Position numbers and translations under genes: made by a program. A DNA stretch of 64,000 bases from Flagellimonas aquimarina (GTDB taxonomy: Bacteria > Bacteroidota > Bacteroidia > Flavobacteriales > Flavobacteriaceae), in NCBI RefSeq assembly GCF_003149745.1, contig NZ_QGEG01000002.1, positions 1,054,001 through 1,118,000 of the forward strand, written 5' to 3'. Shown here piece by piece: positions 34,066-41,447 of the stretch (positions are counted from its first letter, which is position 1; each line of letters begins with the position of its first letter). Under the pieces are notes generated by a model. It was not told the origin of the DNA. It saw only the letters and a program-made list of their open reading frames with translations, and made no database searches.

Positions 34066-36900
34066 ATGAAAAAGTTTAATCTAATTATTGATAAACCTAA
34101 GCTTCACACAAAAAGCGACCCATTTTCTCCTAGCGAAGAATTACAGAAAGATGGTTTAAATGCCTGGGATGAAGCCCATAACTATAGGAATCAAAACAAG
34201 TTAGATTATTATGTCGAGCCAGAGATTGATGAGGAACTTTTTGAAACGGAGTTCCAAGAAAAACCAATTTTGAAATCTGATAAACCTCAATATTTGGACA
34301 CTTGGCCATTACCACCTGAAATAACAGATAAGTTTGTCTGGCATTTACATGATCAGTATTCAGAATTAGCTATTGCCCATGAAAAGGTGAAACAAAAAAT
34401 CCAAAAGGAAAAATACATTAAAATTGCACATATAGACACTGGTTATCAACCTGGTCATGATGCACTTCCAGAACATTTGGATGAAGGAATTAGTTTTGTT
34501 AAAGGCGAAATCGGTAAAAGCGCGATAGACACAACTAATGACACTTTCGCAGAACAGGATGGACATGGAACAGCAACCATGAGTATCTTGGCTGGTAAAA
34601 CAATAACTTTTAGTTCAAACGGACATCAATATAAAGGTTATTTCGGTGGAATTCCTTTCGCAGAAATTATTCCTATTCGAATTTCGGATACTGTAGCGTT
34701 GATTAGGTCTCAAAATTTTGTAAAGGCAATTGAATATGCAATACAGAGAGAATGTGACGTAATTAGCATGTCAATGGCTGGGGCACCAACTAAAGAATGG
34801 GCTAAAGCAGTAAATAAAGCTTACAATGCAGGTATAACCTTAGTTACAGCTGCCGGTAATAGTTGGAATAAAGGGGGAAAAAGGCTTCTACCTAAAAAGG
34901 TTTTGTACCCTGCACGATGGGAAAGGGTTATTGCTGCAACCGGTGCAACCTCTAACCACAAGCCATATGTTTTCGATGCCCAGTTATCAAAGAAATCTGA
35001 AGGTGGCGAAACCATGCAAGGAAATTTTGGCCCGAAAAGAGCCATGAAAAGCGCAATAGCGGCCTACACACCAAACACTCCATGGCCAACCATGAATGAA
35101 GCCGAAAAGGAAATTTATTATCGTTTCGATGGAGGAGGAACCTCTACGGCTACACCTCAGGTGGCTGCTGCGGCTGCACTTTGGTTAAGTTATTACAAAG
35201 ATGAAATAGAATCAAGCATCAAATCACCAAACGAAAAATGGAAAAAGGTTGAGGCTGTTAAGCATGCACTTTTTGAATCTGCTGATAAGACCACTTATGA
35301 TGAGTGGGCGAGGTATTATGGAAAAGGAATTTTAAAAGCTAACAAAGCTTTAGGAGTCTTTCCAGATTTTGATAAGCTCAAAAAAGCAAAAAAGGCTAAG
35401 ACCTCTTTAAATGGGATTTTGGATTTATTGGGTATTATGCTTCGATTAAAAAATGATGAGCTGTCTGATGAAGAAATTACAAAGAATGAAATGTTTTCTA
35501 CCGAAATATTACAATTGCTACATACGATTCCAGAATTGCATGAATATTTGGATATTAATGACGAGGATGAAAAAAATGATAATGTATTCTGGAGTGAATC
35601 TGACAAACAAGAAATAGTTAAAATTGTTTTAAAATCCGATTACACTTCCGATGCCTTGAAACAATATTTGATGTCAAAAAGTGAATTTAATACGTCCAAA
35701 ATGAATTTAGATAACGCGTTTGCATTACTTATAGGTGTTGGAGCTGATTTGCCTGTGACCATTAAAGATGCCCAAGCTTTGGCAAAAATACTTAGCAATC
35801 CTACCAAAGCCGCATATAATGAAGAGAATATCCAATTATTAACAGGATCAGGGGCCAATAGAATTAAAGTGCTCGAAGCATTAGAGAAATTAGCAGAGAA
35901 GACCTCACAGATACAAGATGCAACGGTAATTATATATTATTCTGGCCATGGAGGAATTTACGCCGATGAAATAGATAATACCATAAAAGAAAATTATTAC
36001 ATGTTAACTAATGGTTTTGATAAAAATAACAGGGCAGAAACAATGGTAAGTGGTACTGAGTTTTCCGAAGCCGTTGATAATATTTCCGCACAGAAACTAT
36101 TGGTAATGCTTGATTGTTGCCATGCTGCAGGAATGCTTCAACCTGGACAACCACTATTAAAATTAAAGAGCCCTGATAATGGTTTAGTTAATTCAAACAT
36201 AGAACTACTAAAAAAACTAAATAGTGGAGAAGGAAAAGTGTTTATTACTTCCTGCGATGATGACGAACAATCCGTGATTTTACCTGGATCGAAGAACAGT
36301 CTATTCACTGAAGTGATAATAGAAGCTTTAGAAGGGAAAGCGAGTCGAGGATATGAATACGTGAATGTAATTGACATTTTATCTCACGTCTTTAAGCAAG
36401 TACCTGAACGAGTTGATAGATTTAATCATAAACAAAGACCTATAATCAATAAAATTGAATTTTTAAGTCCAGATTACTTTGTATGCAAATCTGCTGAATT
36501 TATAGATGACGGTAATGAAATTTTGGTAAAATCTGAATTGGAGTTTGAACAAATCAAGACTTTTATTGAAAAATATAACATAGAAAATAGTCATAGCACT
36601 ATTAATGTAGAAAATATTACAGAGAGTACTACAGGAAATAAAGATAAAAATTGTAAAGAACTAGTTACAGAAGTCGAAAGTTTGATTTTCAAGGCTGAAA
36701 CTTTTAAAGCAATCAAGAAATTTCACGAATTAACTCAAGTTTGCTACACGGATTATATAAAAGATGCCAGATTTATTGCATTTAAGTATAATAGCCTTTA
36801 CAAGGATAAAATGTCAGGGATATTGGAAGAAGGGTTTTATCAAAGAGAGCTGCTTAAAATAACTAAAGATCTTGAATATCGGTTAAGCTTGTGCGATTAG
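34066..36900 (+). CDS. cytoplasmic subtilisin (S8)-caspase (C14) fusion protease with C-terminal EAD-like domain
   Basis: A 944-residue protein with no signal peptide or TM segment, so cytoplasmic. Residues ~115-430 are a subtilase with Asp124 (HIDTGY), His167 (DGHGTA), oxyanion Asn265 (AAGNS) and Ser360 (GGTSTATP). Residues ~550-800 are a caspase/metacaspase-like domain with His628 (YYSGHGG) and Cys685 (LDCCHAAG), then a p10-like part (KNSLFTEVIIEAL). Residues ~862-942 resemble the EAD-like domain of the first operon gene (DARFIAFKYNSLYK). All catalytic residues are intact. It has the hallmarks of a regulated-death effector; the role is inferred. Confidence 0.9.
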   Translation: MKKFNLIIDKPKLHTKSDPFSPSEELQKDGLNAWDEAHNYRNQNKLDYYVEPEIDEELFETEFQEKPILKSDKPQYLDTWPLPPEITDKFVWHLHDQYSELAIAHEKVKQKIQKEKYIKIAHIDTGYQPGHDALPEHLDEGISFVKGEIGKSAIDTTNDTFAEQDGHGTATMSILAGKTITFSSNGHQYKGYFGGIPFAEIIPIRISDTVALIRSQNFVKAIEYAIQRECDVISMSMAGAPTKEWAKAVNKAYNAGITLVTAAGNSWNKGGKRLLPKKVLYPARWERVIAATGATSNHKPYVFDAQLSKKSEGGETMQGNFGPKRAMKSAIAAYTPNTPWPTMNEAEKEIYYRFDGGGTSTATPQVAAAAALWLSYYKDEIESSIKSPNEKWKKVEAVKHALFESADKTTYDEWARYYGKGILKANKALGVFPDFDKLKKAKKAKTSLNGILDLLGIMLRLKNDELSDEEITKNEMFSTEILQLLHTIPELHEYLDINDEDEKNDNVFWSESDKQEIVKIVLKSDYTSDALKQYLMSKSEFNTSKMNLDNAFALLIGVGADLPVTIKDAQALAKILSNPTKAAYNEENIQLLTGSGANRIKVLEALEKLAEKTSQIQDATVIIYYSGHGGIYADEIDNTIKENYYMLTNGFDKNNRAETMVSGTEFSEAVDNISAQKLLVMLDCCHAAGMLQPGQPLLKLKSPDNGLVNSNIELLKKLNSGEGKVFITSCDDDEQSVILPGSKNSLFTEVIIEALEGKASRGYEYVNVIDILSHVFKQVPERVDRFNHKQRPIINKIEFLSPDYFVCKSAEFIDDGNEILVKSELEFEQIKTFIEKYNIENSHSTINVENITESTTGNKDKNCKELVTEVESLIFKAETFKAIKKFHELTQVCYTDYIKDARFIAFKYNSLYKDKMSGILEEGFYQRELLKITKDLEYRLSLCD

Positions 36901-36930
36901 AGTTTTTGGTCCAAAAATTAACTAGCATTA

Positions 36931-37908
36931 TTATTTCAAAACTATACTCAATAATCCATTGATAATTTTATTCTTTTCAATTGTTTCGTTCTCCTTATTT
37001 ATGATATTGGCATAAGTTTGATTTTCAACTATATTCCATTGAGCTTGCAAATTGTAGATACTTTTTAGTTCATTGTGTTGAAAAAGTGATTCATAATTTG
37101 CAACAGACTGAAAGAATTTTTTTAACTGCCCTTTCATTATATAACTAGTAATCCTTTTTAAAGTATTATTAACCTCATTAATTATTATTTCCTCTGGTTT
37201 TTTCTTGAAAATAGAATAGTTATTCCCTTTTATTTTAGATAATCTAACATAGTTATCGTCAATTAAACCTTTAGTGTTATGGTATTTTATATTACTGTAT
37301 GTGTAAACATTCTTTAAAAGAGGTAATTCGGTAAGTAATTTTTCGATTGGTAATATTTCAAAAAAATTACCTCCCATCCATATAACTTTTAGCTGTTTTA
37401 ATTTAAAAATTTCTTCAGGAAAGGTTTCAAACTTATTATATGATATATTTAATTCTATTAGGTTTTCAAGCTTCTCAATTTCTTTTGGCAATTGTTTTAA
37501 CAGGTTGTTCGATAGTTGTAATTTTTTCAACTCTTTTAGCTTCCCAATTTGCCTAGGTATGCCCTTAATACGGTTATTATTAAGATTTAAAATTTTTAAT
37601 TTTTGAAGTTCAAATAACTTTGTATATGTATGTATTATTGAATTATTTGAAATATCAAATGTTTCAAGTCTTTTAAGGTTTTCAATTTCCTTAGGTATAT
37701 TTTTTATTTCATTATTTATTAACTTAAGTTTAAGTAAGTTCTTTTCATTTAATGCCTTTTCTGGTATTTTTTTTAAGTCCTTTTCGTTCAATACAATTTT
37801 AGGCTTTATCGTAGTTTTACGCATATTATTATTATCTTTCAACATCTTTATGGAGGAGAAGGATATAAAAATGGTAAAATAACCATCTTCGGAACCTCTC
37901 GAGTACAT
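36931..37908 (-). CDS. leucine-rich-repeat protein with possible C-terminal EAD-like domain
   Basis: A 325-residue protein if read from 37908. The first 28 residues look non-structural, so the ATG at 37824 (MRKTTIKPKIV) is a good alternative. Residues ~45-205 are about seven LRRs (LKLINNEIKNIPKEI; LNLNNNRIKGIPRQI; LQLSNNLLKQLPKEI; LNISYNKFETFPEEI). Residues ~248-323 are helical and match the EAD-like pattern (ITSYIMKGQLKKFFQSV ... NKIINGLLSIV). It is convergent with the subtilase-caspase gene, 30 bp apart, and may be the sensor or regulator of that system (inference). Confidence 0.82.
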   Translation of the reverse strand: MYSRGSEDGYFTIFISFSSIKMLKDNNNMRKTTIKPKIVLNEKDLKKIPEKALNEKNLLKLKLINNEIKNIPKEIENLKRLETFDISNNSIIHTYTKLFELQKLKILNLNNNRIKGIPRQIGKLKELKKLQLSNNLLKQLPKEIEKLENLIELNISYNKFETFPEEIFKLKQLKVIWMGGNFFEILPIEKLLTELPLLKNVYTYSNIKYHNTKGLIDDNYVRLSKIKGNNYSIFKKKPEEIIINEVNNTLKRITSYIMKGQLKKFFQSVANYESLFQHNELKSIYNLQAQWNIVENQTYANIINKENETIEKNKIINGLLSIVLK

Positions 37909-38135
37909 TTACTCTAAAATAATAAGAATTTTCATAAAGTTACGCACTAAATTAAAAGTTTAGCAGGCGGCTTTGAAAATCTATTATGACAGGAGAGAAG
38001 GTTAATTATTAATGAAAAATGATAGTGATAACATTAATAGCAATTTAACCATTAAGACTGATGATTTCATACTATCAATGAAGTCGTATATCAATCTTGC
38101 GTACTACTGTTCGTATTACAAAATATGGACTTAAG

Positions 38136-38159
38136 AGCCCATATCGAAAGGTATGGGCT
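38136..38159 (+). terminator. hairpin with T-tract (intrinsic terminator-like)
   Basis: AGCCCATA (38136-38143) pairs with TATGGGCT (38152-38159) across an 8-nt loop, followed by TGTTTTTCCC. No gene ends just upstream on this strand; it may end an unannotated small transcript. The gene or RNA it serves is unknown. Confidence 0.45.
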
Positions 38160-38355
38160 TGTTTTTCCCATTAATAGTTTCACACTTTAAATAACACTAG
38201 AATATTACGTGGTTTTGACAATCAAAAAGTTTGATAATGCATTGGGAAGAAAGAGCAATTCAGCTGATTAGCCAGTATTAGGAATTAGTAAACTTGAGGT
38301 TTTAATTCTTGTGAACATAATTCTAATACCTTATAGAACTTCCTTAGTAGTAGTT

Positions 38356-38368
38356 TATTTTACATAAT
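38356..38368 (+). repeat. ATTTTACATAA repeat copy
   Basis: TATTTTACATAAT is identical over 13 bases to 38800-38812 and to the inverted copy at 38881-38893. Unlike the other copies it is not followed by AATTATAG. Confidence 0.5.
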
Positions 38369-38625
38369 GTGAAAAACTTCAAACAAGACGAGAGGTTAGC
38401 AAGGGCTAAGAAATTATCTCGCAGAGTAATTTTTAGCTGTTGCGACAAGCCGCTGAGAATCTCCTGAAAAATTTGTTGGTAGGCAGTTTTTCATAAATCG
38501 CATATTTCAAAAGAATCTAAAAGTTTTGCTTTTTTTGGCGCTGGCCAAGCGATGGCAAATTGTGTTTAGAAATGAACGCCATAAAGCGTTTATTTTTAAA
38601 AAGCAATCGAGCGATTGGCTGTGCG

Positions 38626-38652
38626 GCAATTTTACATAACGACTAATTATAG
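38626..38652 (+). repeat. right copy of the 27-bp island-flanking direct repeat
   Basis: Matches 32202-32228 at 23 of 27 bases and in the same orientation; the two copies bracket the protease/caspase/LRR genes at a distance of 6.4 kb. It ends in AATTATAG, like the copies in the 38800-38893 hairpin. Confidence 0.55.
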
Positions 38653-38799
38653 ATACAGCCGAAAGGATTCTCGCTGGGATTCTCTAAGAATTTGAAATTA
38701 TCTAAAAAGTTTTTTCTTTGTATAAATATTGAAGCTACGTAAATTAAACAGGCTGATGACCCTGTTGGTAATTCGCTTAAAAGCTATAAATACAAGGGA

Positions 38800-38893
38800 T
38801 ATTTTACATAATAGAATTATAGCTTACAGCTAAGGTGTTGAATCAGAAACACATATAAACCAATCTGTACTATAATTTATATTATGTAAAATA
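38800..38893 (+). repeat. 94-nt attC-like hairpin with outer, inner and third stems
   Basis: The outer 13-bp stem TATTTTACATAAT (38800-38812) / ATTATGTAAAATA (38881-38893) is perfect. The inner 8-bp stem AATTATAG (38815-38822) / CTATAATT (38870-38877) is perfect. A third stem TACAG (38825-38829) / CTGTA (38865-38869) follows, with a 2-nt one-sided bulge. Such a folded, asymmetric two-box hairpin is the attC topology. It also lies downstream of the minus-strand DUF983 gene and could serve as its terminator. Confidence 0.55.
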
Positions 38894-38976
38894 GAATATA
38901 TACAAGTTCCCATTCCACTTTATTCTTTACTCCCAGTTCATTTATCCAACTGTTCTCCTCCTCAGCAAAATAAAAG

Positions 38977-39369
38977 CTATGCTTTTGGTTCTGACTTTAA
39001 TTTTTCAAACGTCATAAAGAAATTGATCCATATATTTCTAGAAATCCTAAGAATCAATGGCAATGCCATAAACATGATCACAACAATTAGCCCATATGTC
39101 ATAATCAAACTTAAATTAAAAACCAGATAAGACATCACAAATGCAAAACTTGCAAAGGCCAAACCAACAGGATAGCTTACATACATAGCTCCATAAAAAA
39201 AAGAAGGTTCTATCTTATACTTTGTATTGCAATGACCACAGCGCTCTTGCATTTTTAAAGTACTGGAAAGCTTGTACGGGTTCTGCTCAGTATACATGAT
39301 TTCATTTTGACAAACCGGACATGTTCCGGTGAGAATGCTGTACAATTTAGTTCCCTTTAAAAATTTCAT
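38977..39369 (-). CDS. DUF983 family zinc-ribbon membrane protein
   Basis: A 130-residue protein with two CxxC knuckles (GTCPVCQNE; RCGHCNTKY) followed by two TM helices (SYPVGLAFASFAFVMSYLVF and a second to ~residue 110). This is the standard DUF983 layout. The function is unknown. It is divergent from the AraC gene at 39523, sharing a 150-bp promoter region. Confidence 0.88.
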   Translation of the reverse strand: MKFLKGTKLYSILTGTCPVCQNEIMYTEQNPYKLSSTLKMQERCGHCNTKYKIEPSFFYGAMYVSYPVGLAFASFAFVMSYLVFNLSLIMTYGLIVVIMFMALPLILRISRNIWINFFMTFEKLKSEPKA

Positions 39370-39429
39370 AATTCACTCTTTATTGCACTACGGCTGAATG
39401 TGGTATACTTTGAAAAACAACCCTATATC

Positions 39430-39470
39430 CATCTATATTTGCTACGCAAATGTAATGATACATCTATATT
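39430..39470. promoter_or_regulatory. direct repeats CATCTATATT spaced 31 bp in the DUF983/AraC divergent promoter
   Basis: CATCTATATT occurs at 39430-39439 and 39461-39470, 31 bp apart (three helical turns). Between them lies the small palindrome ATTTGC-TAC-GCAAAT. The arrangement suits an AraC-type autoregulatory operator, but the spacing is longer than the 21 bp seen elsewhere in the window. Confidence 0.4.
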
Positions 39471-39522
39471 CTATACTAACACAATTAACTCTTTTTTTTG
39501 TACTTTTAGGACATTACATTCT

Positions 39523-40398
39523 ATGCAGCATATTCCAATTCTACATATTGAGCAGTTTGAAAAAGAAGAATCACTATCAGACTTTTACAGCAATGATTTA
39601 CAGTTACATTTAAAAAAAAATGCACAAATCATTCATAAGCCCCACAAGCACGATTTTTTTCTCTGTGTATTATTCTGTAAGGGTTCCGGCGTTCATGAAA
39701 TTGATTTTAACGCGTATCCTATTCAGCCCGGGAGCGTATTTTTTTTAAAACCGGGTCAGACACATTCCTGGAACTTCAACAGTACTCCAGAGGGTTATAT
39801 TTTCTTTCATACCCCAGACTTTTATGAGCTTTACTTTCTGAACAGAAAACTGACTCAATTTCCGTTCTACTACTCACTTAAAAACCCGCCCGATCTTACA
39901 TTAGTACCCGAAGCAATTTCTAATGTTGCGGCTCGGTTTAAAGAAATCAATACGGAGTACCAACAAAGTTTTACATATAAAAAACAAAAGCTCAGTAGTC
40001 TTGTAAACCTTACCTATATTGACCTGACGCGACACTATGCAAATTATGAGCCTATAAAAAAGGTTCTTTCATCTACTTATTTGCAAACCTTGGAAATTTT
40101 GGAAAATCTTATTGAGCAATTTTATAAAACGGAAAAATCGGCAAAGTTTTACGCAGATAAATTGCATATTACCCCAAAACATTTGAATAGGATTACCAAG
40201 TCAACCCTAAACAAAACTACAACGGAATTAATCACGGAAAGGGTTTTGTTAGAGTCCAAACGTCTAATTGTGCACTCGGGTAATTCTTTGATCCAAGTTG
40301 CAGAAACCCTTGGCTACGAGGATTATGCCTATTTTTCTAGGGTTTTTAAGTTAAAAACGGGTAAAACACCCCTAGAGTTTAAAAAGAGCTATCAATGA
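39523..40398 (+). CDS. AraC family transcriptional regulator
   Basis: A regulator of 291 residues from the ATG at 39523 (MQHIPILHIEQF). The frame is open 123 bp further upstream, but that would run through the promoter. An N-terminal cupin domain (KPHKHDFFLCVLFCKG; PGSVFFLKPGQTHSW) precedes the AraC double HTH (FYADKLHITPKHLNRITKST; VAETLGYEDYAYFSRVFKLK). It belongs to the arabinose-binding cupin type, but the ligand is unknown. It ends 18 bp before the convergent universal stress protein gene. Confidence 0.88.
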   Translation: MQHIPILHIEQFEKEESLSDFYSNDLQLHLKKNAQIIHKPHKHDFFLCVLFCKGSGVHEIDFNAYPIQPGSVFFLKPGQTHSWNFNSTPEGYIFFHTPDFYELYFLNRKLTQFPFYYSLKNPPDLTLVPEAISNVAARFKEINTEYQQSFTYKKQKLSSLVNLTYIDLTRHYANYEPIKKVLSSTYLQTLEILENLIEQFYKTEKSAKFYADKLHITPKHLNRITKSTLNKTTTELITERVLLESKRLIVHSGNSLIQVAETLGYEDYAYFSRVFKLKTGKTPLEFKKSYQ

Positions 40399-40415
40399 TC
40401 TCCTTTCTAAAAATC

Positions 40416-41222
40416 CTATTGCATGATCAACACGGGAATATCCAGCTTTTTGGCAATTTGTCTTGCAGAATCTGGCTGAAACGATAATCCCTTCGTTTGC
40501 TTTTTGGTGATACAAAACAACTGTGTATTGGTTTTAAGTACATAAGAAGCCAGGCCGTCCAAGGCATTTGCTCCTTCAGAAAACACATAAGAAACGGTTT
40601 CCTTTGTGCTGGATTCCTCCTCAATAGCTTCATCTTGAGGACCTCGAACACTAAAAAGTTTTAAGGGTTTTGTGGTTTGTTTGTTTAAGTCGTTAATGAC
40701 CCCAAGGTTGCTTTCTTCAACTTTATTGCCATAAATACCTAAAGAAAGATCTTTAAAAGAATGTAATTTATGGTCCTCACCAACAATTAGTACATTAACA
40801 TTGCACTCACTCAGTACAAATTCAGTAATACCCTTCCCAAGGAAATTGGTCAACTTAGACTTTCGCTTTCCTAAAACTACTATATCTGGCTGTGAATCAG
40901 ATAGATGCTCTTTAATTGAACTTTTTATATTACCGTATGCAATTCTCGAAGTTATGGGATACTCTTCTTTAGCGCTTATTCCTTCAATAAACTCTTGTAA
41001 CTGCGCTTTAGTGGACCTACTATCCTGATGTATGGTCCGCATTGCAGACAATGCATTTTCATGTTTGACAACATCTGCTGGAGCTTTTACGTATAGAACC
41101 TCTACCCTTCCGTCAATTACTTTGGCTAATTGTATAGCATTGATCAAGGCAATTTCAGAGGCTTGTGATAAATCTATTAACACCAAAAGTTTGTATTTGC
41201 CACTGTCTTTTTTAGTACTCAT
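40416..41222 (-). CDS. universal stress protein (UspA family, tandem)
   Basis: A 268-residue protein. The first UspA-like half (LLVLIDLSQASEIALINAI ... VVLGKRKSKLTNFLGKG) resembles a nucleotide-binding USP domain, with the GxxG-type loop partly altered to GKRKSKL. The second half (ISLGIYGNK... PVLIMQ) is a shorter USP-like copy. Such proteins help survival under stress in the cytoplasm; the ligand is usually ATP. It stands alone between two divergent regions. Confidence 0.87.
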   Translation of the reverse strand: MSTKKDSGKYKLLVLIDLSQASEIALINAIQLAKVIDGRVEVLYVKAPADVVKHENALSAMRTIHQDSRSTKAQLQEFIEGISAKEEYPITSRIAYGNIKSSIKEHLSDSQPDIVVLGKRKSKLTNFLGKGITEFVLSECNVNVLIVGEDHKLHSFKDLSLGIYGNKVEESNLGVINDLNKQTTKPLKLFSVRGPQDEAIEEESSTKETVSYVFSEGANALDGLASYVLKTNTQLFCITKKQTKGLSFQPDSARQIAKKLDIPVLIMQ

Positions 41223-41447
41223 GATTCTGTTGTTTTATGATATTTGTAGGAATATTTTAAAGATAATACTATTACTATCACAATATAACAGTTTAACTTT
41301 TGATTAGGAATAGTATAACATTTAACACCTTAGCCTTTTCAGTGAACCTTGGTTAAGAGGCAAAGGCCCAATCAATAGATTGAGTTTACCAAAAGCTTTG
41401 GATTTGGAAGGTATTGAAAAATAAGCATCTTATGGAAATCTATTCGC

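Larger units (their letters stand above)
37909..38976. other. 1.07-kb gene-free right flank of the island with decayed repeats
   Basis: No convincing gene is seen on either strand. The stretch contains a terminator-like hairpin (38136-38159) and three or four copies of ATTTTACATAA (38356, 38628, 38800 and inverted at 38881). It also repeats GAAATTATCT (38410 and 38693) and a CGCTGrGAwTCTC motif near 38451 and 38672, so it looks like two degenerate copies of a ~280-bp unit. I read it as remnants of a repeat or cassette array. Confidence 0.5.

Noticed and set aside
36903..36917. Palindrome TTTTTGG-T-CCAAAAA between the convergent protease and LRR genes
   Set aside because: Only 7-bp arms with a 1-nt centre in AT-rich DNA and no clear T-tract; not strong enough to call a terminator or operator.
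38572..38652. 24-codon frame starting ATGAACGCCATAAAG in the gene-free flank
   Set aside because: Too short, overlaps the repeat copy, and shows no recognisable protein features.
32202..38893. Full integron (integrase plus attC array)
   Set aside because: attC-like hairpins are seen, but no integrase gene is in the window and the conserved AAC/GTT ends are imperfect, so only the hairpins are reported.
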